Program-made: the position numbers and the translations under genes
Notes under the pieces: model-generated
Told to the model about the DNA's origin: nothing
What the model saw: the letters and a program-made list of their open reading frames with translations, nothing else
The model's database searches: none
Part shown: piece after piece, positions 33,699 through 43,272 of the stretch
Layout: every line of letters starts with the position of its first letter
Position numbering within the stretch: the first letter of the stretch is position 1
Assembly: GCF_019957155.1 (NCBI RefSeq)
Contig: NZ_JAIPME010000002.1
Span: 1-64,000 of the forward strand
DNA: 64,000 nucleotides
Direction of reading: 5' to 3'
From: Anaerococcus murdochii
GTDB lineage: Bacteria > Bacillota > Clostridia > Tissierellales > Peptoniphilaceae

Positions 33699-35046
33699 CA
33701 TAAACCTCGATTTTTAGTATTTTTTTTGTGCCAGAGCTGACCTTAAATTCATCGCTCATCCTTAAAGGAGCTAGCCAAATTATCTTATCCTTTGACAAGA
33801 TCAAGGGAAGATTATCTCGCCTTTTTCTGTCAATTTTTTGGTCGGATAAAAAATCTTTGAGCTTTTTTTCGCTCTTATGGCCCAGGGGCACAATTCTGTC
33901 ACCAGGACGTCTTGTCCTCACTTTTAGAGGAAAATCCAACAGGTCATAGTCAAAATACCCTACATTTTTATCTTTTTCGTATTTATCACTATTAATTATA
34001 CTTGTTTTTATATAAAATCCATTATAAAAAACGGTCTCTTGGTCTCCTAAATATTTTTCAGTTAGATTTTTTTCCTTCTTTGTAATTTCTTCTAAGATAT
34101 AGGAATCATAAGATTTTCTTAGGCTTAGGTCATCTTTTATAAGGACCTTACCGGTCTCTAAATCTTTTATTTTTAAAAAATCAACAAGATTTTCTTTTGA
34201 CAAGTCTTTGATTTGTCCCTTTAGGATTTCCACAGATTTTCTTAGGATTCTTCTTAAAATGGCAGGATCTTCTTGGTCAAACTTTTCCTTATCAAAAGAT
34301 ATTTCGCCCTGGCTTATTCTTGCCATTTCCTTAAATTTTTCATCTACTATTTTATCTAATATTTTTAGGTCATCCTTGGCCAAGGCTGACAAAGAAAAAA
34401 CCGAATCAATCACGTTTGGATTTATTTCTTCAAGGATTGGGATTATATCTAGTCTTACCTTATTTCTTGTATAATCGTTTTCAAAATTTGTATGGTCTAT
34501 GGCATAGGCAATATTATTTTCATCTAAATATTCTAAAATTTCTTTCTTTTTTATATCTAAAATAGGCCTAATAATATTTCCTGTCCTATAATCCATAGCC
34601 CTAAGACCATCAAGACCAGTTCCTCTGATTATCCTCATAAGGACAGTTTCAGCCTGGTCGTCCTTGTTGTGGGCCACAGCAATTTTACTTGTAGGGTATT
34701 TTTTCGCTAAATCACCAAAAAACTCATAGCGAAGGCGGCGACCTGCATCTTCTGGTGATATTTTTAGCTTACTTGCTAAATCATCCATGGACCTGGACCT
34801 TGAAAAAAAATCCAAGCCGAGTTTTTCCGCAGTTTTCCTAACCAGTTCTTCATCCTTATTTGCTTCTCGCCTGTGAAGATGGTTTAGGTGGGCAAGGACC
34901 ATTTCAAAACCCAGTTCTTTTCTAAATTTTTCTAGGATATAAATCATAAACTGGCTATCAGGTCCACCACTGGCGCCAACAATTACAGTATCCCCCCTGC
35001 TAATTAATTTATTTTCAACAAGGGTCTTGTAAATCCTATCTTCCAT
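33688..35046 (-). CDS. tilS: tRNA(Ile)-lysidine synthetase TilS
   Basis: Modifies C34 of the minor tRNA-Ile anticodon to lysidine. About 452 residues from ATG at 35046. PP-loop motif SGGPDS in 'GASGGPDSQFMIY', N-terminal domain through 'YTRNKVRLDIIPILEEINP', and a C-terminal TilS domain with 'VRTRRPGDRIVPLGHKSEKKLKDFLSDQKI'. A longer open frame upstream is only the antisense-free shadow of the neighbour's Asn/Gln-rich repeats, so the later start was chosen. Overlaps the divIC-like stop by 11 bp. Confidence 0.94.
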   Translation of the reverse strand: MEDRIYKTLVENKLISRGDTVIVGASGGPDSQFMIYILEKFRKELGFEMVLAHLNHLHRREANKDEELVRKTAEKLGLDFFSRSRSMDDLASKLKISPEDAGRRLRYEFFGDLAKKYPTSKIAVAHNKDDQAETVLMRIIRGTGLDGLRAMDYRTGNIIRPILDIKKKEILEYLDENNIAYAIDHTNFENDYTRNKVRLDIIPILEEINPNVIDSVFSLSALAKDDLKILDKIVDEKFKEMARISQGEISFDKEKFDQEDPAILRRILRKSVEILKGQIKDLSKENLVDFLKIKDLETGKVLIKDDLSLRKSYDSYILEEITKKEKNLTEKYLGDQETVFYNGFYIKTSIINSDKYEKDKNVGYFDYDLLDFPLKVRTRRPGDRIVPLGHKSEKKLKDFLSDQKIDRKRRDNLPLILSKDKIIWLAPLRMSDEFKVSSGTKKILKIEVYDEN

Positions 35047-35566
35047 TTTCATTTCTCTCTGGATTTTCTCCTTGGTTTGCATTTGGATTTGACTGGTTGT
35101 TTTGATTATCATTTGGATTTGGGTTTTGATTATCATTTGGATTTGCCTGATCATTTTCGTTAGTGGCCTGGTTGGCACCGCTATCAGGATTTTCTTGGTC
35201 TGTTTGCTTAGGATTTACAGGCTTAATTACAGAATTTTCTTCTTTTTCACCCTTATCTTCCTCGCCCTTTTTCACCATGCCAAGTTTTTCTTTTGCAACT
35301 TTTTCCTTAAATTCATCAGTGTTTCTCATCTCATAATCATTCTTAAGCTCGTCTATCTCAGTTTTGATGTCCTCAAGCTTTTTTTGACCTGAAATGATAT
35401 CCTTATTCATATCTGCATGTTCCTTATTCATAGCAGAATTAAGGTAGAAAAAGCCCAAGCTTACTATAATTACAAGTCCTGCAGCAACCCTTAAAAATCT
35501 TTTATTTTTTTGTTTTCTCTTAGAAAGGTAAGAATCTTTCCTCGCCCTTCTTCTATTTTTAGCCAT
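35036..35566 (-). CDS. DivIC/FtsB-like septum formation initiator
   Basis: 176 residues: a basic N-terminus, one membrane helix (about 26-46), then a periplasm-side coiled coil ('NKDIISGQKKLEDIKTEIDELKNDYEM') typical of DivIC/FtsB. The remaining 65 residues form an unusual hydrophilic tail rich in Asn, Gln, Pro and Asp, encoded partly by a 24-bp tandem DNA repeat (35101-35145). Between rqcP and tilS, the usual yabO-divIC-tilS-hpt order. Confidence 0.8.
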   Translation of the reverse strand: MAKNRRRARKDSYLSKRKQKNKRFLRVAAGLVIIVSLGFFYLNSAMNKEHADMNKDIISGQKKLEDIKTEIDELKNDYEMRNTDEFKEKVAKEKLGMVKKGEEDKGEKEENSVIKPVNPKQTDQENPDSGANQATNENDQANPNDNQNPNPNDNQNNQSNPNANQGENPERNENGR

Positions 35567-35804
35567 CTATTACCTCATACATTCCGTCTGCTGTAGTTTT
35601 TTTGGCGCCTTCGATTAGGTCAAGGACCCTGACTTTTAGGACTGATTTACCAAAGGTAATCTCGATAATATCACCTTTTTCAACCTCAGATCCTGGCTTG
35701 GCGACCTTGTCATTTATCTTTACACGCTCGTTTTCACAAGCTTCCTTGGCAACTTGTCGTCTTTTTATAATTCTTGAATTTTTTAAAAATTTATCTACTC
35801 TCAT
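35559..35804 (-). CDS. rqcP: RqcP-type S4-domain RNA-binding protein
   Basis: 81-residue S4 domain ('MRVDKFLKNSRIIKRRQVAKEACENERVKINDKVAKPG'). RqcP (YabO) binds stalled 50S subunits and assists RqcH in ribosome-associated quality control. Heads the rqcP-divIC-tilS-hpt operon and overlaps divIC by 8 bp; divergent from dinB. Confidence 0.88.
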   Translation of the reverse strand: MRVDKFLKNSRIIKRRQVAKEACENERVKINDKVAKPGSEVEKGDIIEITFGKSVLKVRVLDLIEGAKKTTADGMYEVIDG

Positions 35805-35874
35805 ACTCTAACTTTACTTTTATTGGCCTATTATGCAATTTAGCCAAATTTACGATTATTAGTATAGTAGTCTT

Positions 35875-36909
35875 ATGAAATACATCCTCCACATCGACTG
35901 CGATGCCTTTTATGCATCCTGCGAAGAAATCAGAAATCCAAAACTTAAGAAAAGACCCATGGCTGTGGGTGGGCTTACTAATAAGTCAATTATTACAACA
36001 GCTAATTACGAGGCAAGAAAATTCGGAATTCATTCTGCCATGCCTGTTTTCATTGCAAGGGACCTGTGTCCAAACCTAATCCTCGTTAAGGTTGACCATC
36101 CCTATTATAAGGAAAAATCTCAAGAGGTTTTTGATCTGGTAAAGACCCACGCTAGACTTTTCGAACAGGTTTCAATAGATGAGGCCTACATAGAAGCAGA
36201 CCTTGACGATCCTTTGACTTTTGCCAAGAATCTCCAAGAAGAAATCCTAGCTAAGACACAAATTCCAATTTCAATCGGGATTTCCTACAATAAATTTCTT
36301 GCAAAACTCGCATCAGATTGGAATAAGCCATTTGGGATTAAATACATAGGAGAAGATGATGTTGATGAAATTCTCCCAGACCTACCTGTTTATAAGGTCC
36401 ACGGCATAGGTAGGCGTGCCACCGAAAAGCTAAACAGGATCGGAATTTATAAGGTTTCTGACCTTTTGAAGCTAGATAGGATATTTTTAGAAAGCCTTTT
36501 TGGCAAGGGTGGAGATTATATATACGATGTAATTAGAGGAATTGACCATAGGCCAGTAAACCCAACTAGGGACAGGAAATCTATTGGCAAGGAAAGGACT
36601 TTTAGGCAAAATACTAACGACGCTAAGGTCTTAAAAGAATATTTGAGAAGAATTTCTGACCTTATTGAAATTGAAATGATAAAAAAAGACATCCAAGCCA
36701 AGACAGTTTCCATAAAATTAAAAGATGAATATTTTAAAAACCAAACCAGATCCATTACCCTCCAAGAACCTATTTACCTAGCCGATGATATCTATGAAGA
36801 AGCAGTAAATCTCTTAGATGAAGCCTTTAAGGGCGAGTACATCAGGCTTATAGGCATTTCCCTATCAAACCTATCGGCTAGGGATGTAAACCAACTGACT
36901 TTTTTGTAA
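35875..36909 (+). CDS. dinB: DNA polymerase IV
   Basis: Y-family translesion polymerase, 344 residues. Catalytic acids in 'HIDCDAFYASCEE' and 'SIDEAYIE', then 'SIGISYNKFLAKLASDWNKP', helix-hairpin-helix 'VHGIGRRATEKLNRIGI' and the little-finger domain. The ATG has no clear Shine-Dalgarno; TAGTAT about 10-15 bp upstream may be a -10, giving a nearly leaderless transcript. Convergent with recA. Confidence 0.93.
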   Translation: MKYILHIDCDAFYASCEEIRNPKLKKRPMAVGGLTNKSIITTANYEARKFGIHSAMPVFIARDLCPNLILVKVDHPYYKEKSQEVFDLVKTHARLFEQVSIDEAYIEADLDDPLTFAKNLQEEILAKTQIPISIGISYNKFLAKLASDWNKPFGIKYIGEDDVDEILPDLPVYKVHGIGRRATEKLNRIGIYKVSDLLKLDRIFLESLFGKGGDYIYDVIRGIDHRPVNPTRDRKSIGKERTFRQNTNDAKVLKEYLRRISDLIEIEMIKKDIQAKTVSIKLKDEYFKNQTRSITLQEPIYLADDIYEEAVNLLDEAFKGEYIRLIGISLSNLSARDVNQLTFL

Positions 36910-36915
36910 AAAAAT

Positions 36916-36952
36916 AACCCGCAAGTATAAATTATTCTAATACTTACGGGTT
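36916..36952. terminator. Bidirectional terminator between dinB and recA
   Basis: Stem AACCCG-AAGTAT pairing with ATACTT-CGGGTT (one bulged base per arm), T-rich on both sides. Confidence 0.8.
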
Positions 36953-36957
36953 TTGTT

Positions 36958-38010
36958 TTATTCTTGATCTAAGATTGATTCTTGTGTAGCTTCTTCGCTA
37001 TCTTCTTCCTCGATTGGTGCGAGGTCTTTTTTGAAGGCTGCCCTAACTTTTTCGTCAATTTGTCTAGCAAGTTCTGCATCTTCCTCAAGCATAGTCTTTA
37101 CATTTTCCCTACCTTGGCCAAGTTTTTCATCGCCGTAGGAATACCAAGATCCTGCTTTTTCAACAATATCAAGGTCAACAGCTGTATCTAAAAGTACACC
37201 TGCCTTTGAGATTCCCTTTCCATACATGATGTCAAATTCAACTATCTTAAATGGTGGGGCTACCTTATTTTTAACTATTTTAACCCTAGTCCTTGAACCA
37301 ATTGAGTTATCACCTTCGGTAATGGTCTTAATCCTTCTAATATCAAGTCTTACTGAAGAATAGAATTTAAGGGCACGTCCACCAGTAGTTGTCTCTGGAT
37401 TTCCAAACATAACCCCGATTTTTTCCCTTAATTGGTTGATAAAGATAACTGTTGTATTTGACTTGGCAATTATACCTGTAAGTCTCCTAAGGGCTTGGCT
37501 CATAAGTCTGGCTTGTAGACCCATGTGGCTATCTCCCATCTCCCCTTCAATTTCAGCCTTTGGTACAAGGGCTGCAACAGAGTCGATTACGATAAGACCA
37601 ACAGCCCCACTTCTTACAAGGCTTTCTGCAATATCAAGTCCTGCCTCACCAGTGTCTGGTTGGGAAAGAATTAATTCGTCGATATTAACTCCAAGGTTAC
37701 CTGCATACTCTGCATCAAGAGCGTGTTCAGCGTCCACAAAGGCACATGTATCCCCCAGTTTTTGGGCTTCTGCTATAACGTGGAGGGCTAGAGTTGTCTT
37801 ACCAGATGATTCTGGTCCATAAATCTCAATGACCCTACCCCTTGGAAGTCCACCTATACCTAGGGCAATATCAAGGTTGACTGCTCCTGTAGGAATAGCA
37901 TCTATAGCCACCCTTGGGGCCTCACCCATCTTCATAATTGAACCTTTGCCATACTTCTTTTCTATCTGCTTAAAAGCCTGGTCAAGGGCCTTTTTCTTAT
38001 TTGCGTCCAT
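36958..38010 (-). CDS. recA: Recombinase RecA
   Basis: Homologous-recombination ATPase, 350 residues from ATG at 38010 (AAGGAG five bases upstream; an ATG two codons earlier is overlapped by the site). Walker [10 protein letters not shown], '[38 protein letters not shown]', and loop 2 '[20 protein letters not shown]'. Acidic C-terminal tail. Monocistronic, with its own promoter at 38044-38072. No clear Firmicute LexA box is visible near that promoter. Confidence 0.97.
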   Translation of the reverse strand: MDANKKKALDQAFKQIEKKYGKGSIMKMGEAPRVAIDAIPTGAVNLDIALGIGGLPRGRVIEIYGPESSGKTTLALHVIAEAQKLGDTCAFVDAEHALDAEYAGNLGVNIDELILSQPDTGEAGLDIAESLVRSGAVGLIVIDSVAALVPKAEIEGEMGDSHMGLQARLMSQALRRLTGIIAKSNTTVIFINQLREKIGVMFGNPETTTGGRALKFYSSVRLDIRRIKTITEGDNSIGSRTRVKIVKNKVAPPFKIVEFDIMYGKGISKAGVLLDTAVDLDIVEKAGSWYSYGDEKLGQGRENVKTMLEEDAELARQIDEKVRAAFKKDLAPIEEEDSEEATQESILDQE

Positions 38011-38043
38011 ATACACTCCTTATACACTTAATGTCTTACTACT

Positions 38044-38072
38044 ATTATATACCTTTTTTTAATAAAGTCTAA
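38044..38072 (-). promoter_or_regulatory. recA promoter
   Basis: TTAGAC (38072-38067) and TATAAT (38049-38044) with a 17-bp spacer, 34 bp upstream of the recA start. Confidence 0.7.
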
Positions 38073-38482
38073 TTTCTTGTCCTAACCATATTCATGGCAA
38101 AGATTACAAATTGTACTACCACCATCAGGATAAGTCCAAGATTAATCTGTTGGACATTTATCATAAGGGGCACCATCAAAAACAAGAGGCCACCAAAGAT
38201 AACTATGTTGGAACTTAACTTATCTTCCATATAGGCAGCTTTCCTGTGGGCTTTTAGCATGATTATCCCCGCCACTAGGATGGAAGCTAAAAACAAAACA
38301 GGAAAGAAATTCCCATAGCCCCAAGTCATTGGTGACACGAAATTAAATCTTTTTATGGTAATAGTCGCACCATCAGACATAAATCTCTGGTGGATAAAAT
38401 CACCAAAAAAAGCAGCAATGGCTTGAAATACCAACAGAATTAGCTCTATTGTTATTAATTTCTTGCCTTTTTCATCTGTCAT
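38069..38482 (-). CDS. Conserved membrane protein, four helices
   Basis: 137 residues with four hydrophobic segments (about 9-25, 58-76, 93-108, 112-131). 'FSPMTWGYGNF'-type loops do not place it in a family I know. Between recA and pgsA on the same strand. No function assigned. Confidence 0.6.
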   Translation of the reverse strand: MTDEKGKKLITIELILLVFQAIAAFFGDFIHQRFMSDGATITIKRFNFVSPMTWGYGNFFPVLFLASILVAGIIMLKAHRKAAYMEDKLSSNIVIFGGLLFLMVPLMINVQQINLGLILMVVVQFVIFAMNMVRTRN

Positions 38483-38500
38483 ATTTTCTCCAAAATTTTT

Positions 38501-39031
38501 TTAAATATTTTCTAAATCCAAAACTTTTTTATTTTTAATAATATAATCAAGTCCTGAAATTACTGTCAAAATAACTGCTACATAGAAAACATAGATACCA
38601 AACTTATTTAAGACGTCGTTGTGAAGTAGGAGCAAAACTAGGGAAATCATCTGACTTGTAGTTTTTGCCTTGCCCCACATAGATGCTGCTATAGTAATAC
38701 CCATGTCAGCTGCGAGTGTCCTAAAACCAGTAATAATAAATTCTCTTGAAATAATTATTATAACTGCCCAAGCTGGAATTACATTTGCTTCAACTAGGAC
38801 AATAAAGGCTGCCATAGTAAGGACCTTATCCACAAGCGGGTCTACAAATTTTCCAAAATTTGTAATTAAATTCCTGCTCCTAGCAAGGTGACCGTCAAGA
38901 GCATCTGTAAGAGATGCAACCATAAAAAGAATTGCTGCTATATTGTAGCTTGTGCCATAGATATAAAAAGCTATGACAAAGATTGGAATCATGACAAGTC
39001 TTACCATTGTAACTTTATTAGCTATATTCAT
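38501..39031 (-). CDS. pgsA: CDP-diacylglycerol-glycerol-3-phosphate phosphatidyltransferase
   Basis: Makes phosphatidylglycerophosphate for anionic phospholipids in the membrane. 176 residues, several membrane helices and the CDP-alcohol motif as 'DALDGHLARSRNLITNFGKFVDPLVDK' (D-x2-DG-x2-AR-x8-G-x3-D-x3-D). Nine bp downstream of ftsK, likely co-transcribed. Confidence 0.93.
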   Translation of the reverse strand: MNIANKVTMVRLVMIPIFVIAFYIYGTSYNIAAILFMVASLTDALDGHLARSRNLITNFGKFVDPLVDKVLTMAAFIVLVEANVIPAWAVIIIISREFIITGFRTLAADMGITIAASMWGKAKTTSQMISLVLLLLHNDVLNKFGIYVFYVAVILTVISGLDYIIKNKKVLDLENI

Positions 39032-39040
39032 CTTTATCTC

Positions 39041-41335
39041 CTATAAATCTTCAAAATATGTCCTATCAACAAGGACCTTACGAGGTTTGCTGCCCTCATA
39101 GCCGCCGACTAGGCCCTTTTGCTCTAGCTGGTCAATTATCCTACCAGCCCTGGCATAGCCGATTTTTAATTTTCTTTGAAGCATAGATACAGAAGCTGTT
39201 TGGTCAGCTACTATCACCTTTATTGCCTCATCCAACAATTCGTCCTCATCTTCAAGGTCTGCTGTAACATTTTCTTCGACCTTTTCGATGGCTTCTTCGT
39301 TGTAATTTGTTTCGCTATTTCCTTTTATATATTCTACTACACTTAAAACTTCTTCATCTGAGACAAAGGCCCCTTGGATTCTCACAGGTTTCATAGAATC
39401 TGATGAAGCATAGAGCATGTCGCCCTTGCCAAGGAGTTTCTCTGCACCCTGCATATCCAAAATTGTCCTTGAATCTATCTGGCTTGTTACAGCAAAGGAA
39501 ATCCTTGATGGGATGTTTGCCTTAATTGTACCAGTAATTACGTCTACAGTTGGTCTTTGAGTTGCAATTATCAAGTGGATACCGCAGGCCCTAGATTTTT
39601 GAGCAAGCCTTGTGATATAGTCTTCTACTTCACTTGCTGCAGTCATCATTAGGTCTGATAACTCGTCTACGATTACCACGATGTATGGTAGGTTTTCCAT
39701 AGAATCATCAGTTTCAGCCGCTTTTTTATATCCCTTGATGTCCCTAACATGGTTTTCTTCAAAGAGTTTATACCTTTTTTCCATCTCAGAGATCGCCCAA
39801 AATAGTGAAGACGATGCCTTTTTAGGATCGGTTATAACAGGCATTATCAAATGTGGAATCCCATTATAAACCGAAAGCTCAACGACTTTTGGGTCTATCA
39901 GTAGGAGTTTAACCTCATCTGGGCTATGCTTGTATAAAATCGACATGATAATTGTGTTGATACAAACTGACTTACCAGAACCTGTCGCTCCAGATACCAA
40001 TAGGTGGGGCATCTTTTCTATAGCTGAAATAATTGGTTCACCAGAAATTGACTTACCCATAGCGAATGGAATGGCGTATCTTGTCTTGATAAACTTAGTT
40101 GATGAAATAATTTCCTTAAAGCCTACGACTTCTTTTTTATCGTTGGCAACTTCTATACCAACGTGGGATTTTCCCGGAATTGGCGCTTCTATCCTGATCC
40201 CTGATGTGGCAAGGCTTAGGGATAGGTCATCAGCAAGGTTTACAATCTTTGATACCTTAACACCCCTAGCTGGTTTTAGCTCATAGCAGGTGACAGTTGG
40301 TCCCACGTCTATTTGAACGATTTTGCCTTCGATTCCGAAAGATTCTAAGGTTTCCTCAATGATTTCTGCCTTCTCTCTTATTTCGTCATTATCAATCCCC
40401 CCGTCAGCATTTATGTCCTTTAGAAGGCTCACTGGCGGATAAGAATAGTTAGCAAATTCTCTTTTTAAATCTTCGTTAAGGTCAGAAAACTCAACTTGTT
40501 TTGACTTGTAGTCCCTGATAACTTTTTCGTCTTGCTTATCTTTATCATTTCCAATCAAATCCTCGTCTGCCTCTATTTTTGCAGGTCTTTTCTTTACTGC
40601 CCTTCGAGGAGAATTTTCAGATTTAGGATTGTTTATCTTAAGGCTTGGAATTTTTTCGGATTTTCTATCCTTTTCTAACTTTCTAGCCTTAGATTCCTCT
40701 AATTTTTTACTTATTTTTGCCATGGCCTTTTGGCTTAAGTGCTTAATCCCAAGACCCGTAATTATCAGTCCATCCCTTAATTTTAGGAAAAATTCCTTAT
40801 AGGTATAAGGACTTACATTTATAATAAAGGAACCAATCAAAGTGGCATAAAGGATATAAAGGCCGACGTGTCCGATGAAATTTAGGACATAAAAGCCAAC
40901 TAGACCTCCAAACCAACCTCCACCAAGACTTCCCTTAAAGGCTGAATATTCAACCGACCAGGCAAGTTCATTTCTGATATAGTCCTTGGACAAAATAGCC
41001 AAAGTCAAAAAATAAATTCCATAAATTAAAAGCATTCGGCTTAGGTTTTCCCTGAACTTTTCCCTATAAACTAAATAAAAACTTGCAAATAAAATGATTG
41101 GAAAAGCCAAGTTTAACTTGCCGAAAAGACCTTCAAAAAATCTCGCCAAGGCATCGCCGATAAGGCCAGTGCTTGATGATAAAATAAAAATAAATATTAG
41201 GACAGATGCGACCATGACCACCATAGAAAAAGTCTTGATGTCAAAGGATCTTTCCCTAAATTTTTTTTGCTTACTTTTGTTGGGAGACTTCGTGTTAGAC
41301 TTTTTTCTAATTCTCCCAGAATTCCTGTTTGTCAT
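39041..41335 (-). CDS. ftsK: DNA translocase FtsK/SpoIIIE
   Basis: Pumps chromosome DNA through the closing septum. About 764 residues. N-terminal four-helix membrane domain (about 35-185), a charged linker, then the motor: Walker A 'GATGSGKSVCINTII', 'LLIDPKVVELSVYNGIPHL', 'VDELSDLMM', 'IATQRPTVDVITG', and a C-terminal winged-helix gamma domain ('KIGYARAGRIIDQLEQKGLVGG'). ATG five codons into the longest frame is preferred because of an upstream GGAG-like site. Confidence 0.95.
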   Translation of the reverse strand: MTNRNSGRIRKKSNTKSPNKSKQKKFRERSFDIKTFSMVVMVASVLIFIFILSSSTGLIGDALARFFEGLFGKLNLAFPIILFASFYLVYREKFRENLSRMLLIYGIYFLTLAILSKDYIRNELAWSVEYSAFKGSLGGGWFGGLVGFYVLNFIGHVGLYILYATLIGSFIINVSPYTYKEFFLKLRDGLIITGLGIKHLSQKAMAKISKKLEESKARKLEKDRKSEKIPSLKINNPKSENSPRRAVKKRPAKIEADEDLIGNDKDKQDEKVIRDYKSKQVEFSDLNEDLKREFANYSYPPVSLLKDINADGGIDNDEIREKAEIIEETLESFGIEGKIVQIDVGPTVTCYELKPARGVKVSKIVNLADDLSLSLATSGIRIEAPIPGKSHVGIEVANDKKEVVGFKEIISSTKFIKTRYAIPFAMGKSISGEPIISAIEKMPHLLVSGATGSGKSVCINTIIMSILYKHSPDEVKLLLIDPKVVELSVYNGIPHLIMPVITDPKKASSSLFWAISEMEKRYKLFEENHVRDIKGYKKAAETDDSMENLPYIVVIVDELSDLMMTAASEVEDYITRLAQKSRACGIHLIIATQRPTVDVITGTIKANIPSRISFAVTSQIDSRTILDMQGAEKLLGKGDMLYASSDSMKPVRIQGAFVSDEEVLSVVEYIKGNSETNYNEEAIEKVEENVTADLEDEDELLDEAIKVIVADQTASVSMLQRKLKIGYARAGRIIDQLEQKGLVGGYEGSKPRKVLVDRTYFEDL

Positions 41336-41433
41336 ATACACCTCTCCCATATATTATATGATAAAAAACTTAAAAATAAACCATTTAAATTTTATTAGGA
41401 TAAAAGCTTTTAAAGGAATTTTTCCATAAAAAA

Positions 41434-41456
41434 ATGCACCAGCTAGGCTGGCGCAT
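41434..41456 (-). terminator. Terminator after the YjiH-like gene
   Basis: Stem ATGC-CCAGC/GCTGG-GCAT (one mismatch, A opposite C) with a T run on the minus strand, downstream of the YjiH-like stop at 41466. Confidence 0.8.
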
Positions 41457-41465
41457 AAATTTATT

Positions 41466-42833
41466 TTAGAATAATAAGTGAGTTAGAATTACTATTACTG
41501 GAAGAGTAATTAGAGTTCTTTCTAGGAAAAGGATGAAGATATCTTTTAGGTCAACTGGGATTGTAGATCCTAGGATAACTGCTCCTGTTTCTGACATGTA
41601 GATAAGCTGGGTTACAGATACTGCAGCTACTACAAATTGGGTAAATTCTGAAGTAATTCTGTCTGCTGCTAGTATTGATGGAACAACCATGTCCGCAAAA
41701 CCAACTACCATTGTTTTACTAGCTTCAGCTGCCTCTGGCACTTGAAGTAGCTTTAGGATTGGTAAAAATGGCATACCAAGCCATGTGAAGATTGGAGTTG
41801 ATTCAGATAATACAAGGGCAAGGGTACCTGCTGCCATGATTACTGGAGTTACACCTAACCATAGGCTTAGGACAGTGTCACGACCATTTATTAGGAAGTT
41901 TTTAACATCTAAGTTCTTTTCTGCCTTTAAAACGGCTAATTGAGTTGCCCATTCAACTCTTGTGAAGTTTTCTGGAACAATTTCTTCGTGTGGATTTTCA
42001 GGTTCTTTTAATCTCACATCTTTTTTACGAGATAGAGGTGGGATTCTTGGCACGATTAGAGCTGCAACGATTCCTGAAATACCAACGATTAAGTAGAAAG
42101 TTCCGAATCTGTCAACCATATTTACATTTGATAAAACAACCATACAGAAAGTAATTGATACTGCTGAGAAGGTTGTAGATATGATTGAAGCTTCTTTTTC
42201 TGTATAGTTTCCTTCTTCATATTGTTTAGCTGTAAGAGCAACACCAATGGTACCGTCACCTATCCATGAAGCTAAACAGTCAACTGCAGAACGTCCTGGA
42301 AGTTTAAATACTGGTCTCATAACCTTTGATAAAAATATTCCGACAAATTCTAGGATACCAAACTCTGTTAGGAATGGTAGGATGAAACCTGCTACTAAGA
42401 ATATTGTCAAAAGTCCACCGATAAGGTCGTATAAGATTAGTCCACCTGTATTTTCTGACCAAATCATTTCTGGACCAAGTTTAAAGGCTGTCATATAGCC
42501 AATTATAAGACCTGCAATCCTTGCAAATAGCCAGAAAGGAGTGATGTTTGATACTTCCTTAAGGATTGGTGATTTTTCAATAAAGTCTGGTTTTGAAATT
42601 GTGTATAAAATTGCAAGTAGAGTTGAAATTGTAATACAAGCCAAAGCTATTATGTGAATTGGTATAACTGAGTTAATAGCTTGGTTTAAAAATTTTGATA
42701 TTACTGAAACTGCTACAGTTGATCCGCCATCAGCTGTTTTAAAAGGTGTCATAAGTAAGAGAACACCGATAGCTGATGGGATTACAAACTTCATAACCCT
42801 TGCCGCTGTGATTTTTTCTTTTTTTACTGTCAT
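41466..42833 (-). CDS. YjiH family membrane transport protein
   Basis: 455 residues, about ten hydrophobic segments. Gate/nucleoside-recognition-like repeats 'GRSAVDCLASWIGDGTIGVALTAKQYEEGNYTEKEASIISTTFSAVS' are characteristic of the YjiH family. Substrate not established for the family. Monocistronic, preceded by a 440-bp gap and with its own terminator. Confidence 0.75.
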   Translation of the reverse strand: MTVKKEKITAARVMKFVIPSAIGVLLLMTPFKTADGGSTVAVSVISKFLNQAINSVIPIHIIALACITISTLLAILYTISKPDFIEKSPILKEVSNITPFWLFARIAGLIIGYMTAFKLGPEMIWSENTGGLILYDLIGGLLTIFLVAGFILPFLTEFGILEFVGIFLSKVMRPVFKLPGRSAVDCLASWIGDGTIGVALTAKQYEEGNYTEKEASIISTTFSAVSITFCMVVLSNVNMVDRFGTFYLIVGISGIVAALIVPRIPPLSRKKDVRLKEPENPHEEIVPENFTRVEWATQLAVLKAEKNLDVKNFLINGRDTVLSLWLGVTPVIMAAGTLALVLSESTPIFTWLGMPFLPILKLLQVPEAAEASKTMVVGFADMVVPSILAADRITSEFTQFVVAAVSVTQLIYMSETGAVILGSTIPVDLKDIFILFLERTLITLPVIVILTHLLF

Positions 42834-43237
42834 TTTTAACCTCTTAATTTAACTAGCGCTCAATTTTTTTGAGCATTTGTTCGATTAACTATATCAGAAT
42901 TTTACCCAACGATTAATGAAGACTTTTAAAATTGTATAAGGTTGGTCCGATTCTGATCTTAAGCAAAGTTTTTAGCTTGTAAAAACAAATTAATTTTTAA
43001 GTAAAATAAAATTTATCAATACAAAACTATGTCTACCTTTTCCCAATCTTCTCCTTTGCCTAAAAAGATATGGATTTTCCCTCCTTCTCCTTATTTCGTC
43101 AAATAAAATAACGATTTCTTATACATTTTATATTATCATATCTTTGATATTTTTGCAACAATAATTACATGGTTTCTAGCGTAATATATTATAAAAAATA
43201 ACTAGAAAAGTCATTTGGGGAAATTCACCCACAAAAA
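42834..43237. other. Gene-free region upstream of YjiH-like gene
   Basis: No convincing reading frame in about 400 bp. Seen: a hairpin GCTCAA/TTGAGC with T-rich loop (42857-42873), and two direct copies of CGATTAA at 42882-42888 and 42910-42916 flanking a TATAGT that could be a -10. It may be the regulatory region of the transporter. I see no known riboswitch. Confidence 0.4.
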
Positions 43238-43263
43238 AACTGCCACAGTTTCCTATGACAGTT
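43238..43263 (-). terminator. Terminator after pnp
   Basis: 11-bp RNA stem including two G-U pairs (AACTGTCATAG with CTGTGGCAGTT on the minus strand), GAAA loop and seven T. Confidence 0.8.
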
Positions 43264-43272
43264 TTAAAATTT

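Noticed and set aside
35047..35178. N-terminal extension of tilS (44 residues)
   Set aside because: It is the divIC Asn/Gln repeat read in another frame. The TilS fold begins at the later ATG (35046), which overlaps the upstream stop by only 11 bp.
36916..38072. LexA box controlling recA or dinB
   Set aside because: No sequence resembling the Firmicute GAAC/GTTC box was found at either promoter.
42834..43237. Riboswitch upstream of the YjiH-like gene
   Set aside because: Only a simple hairpin and short direct repeats are visible; no known riboswitch core was recognised.
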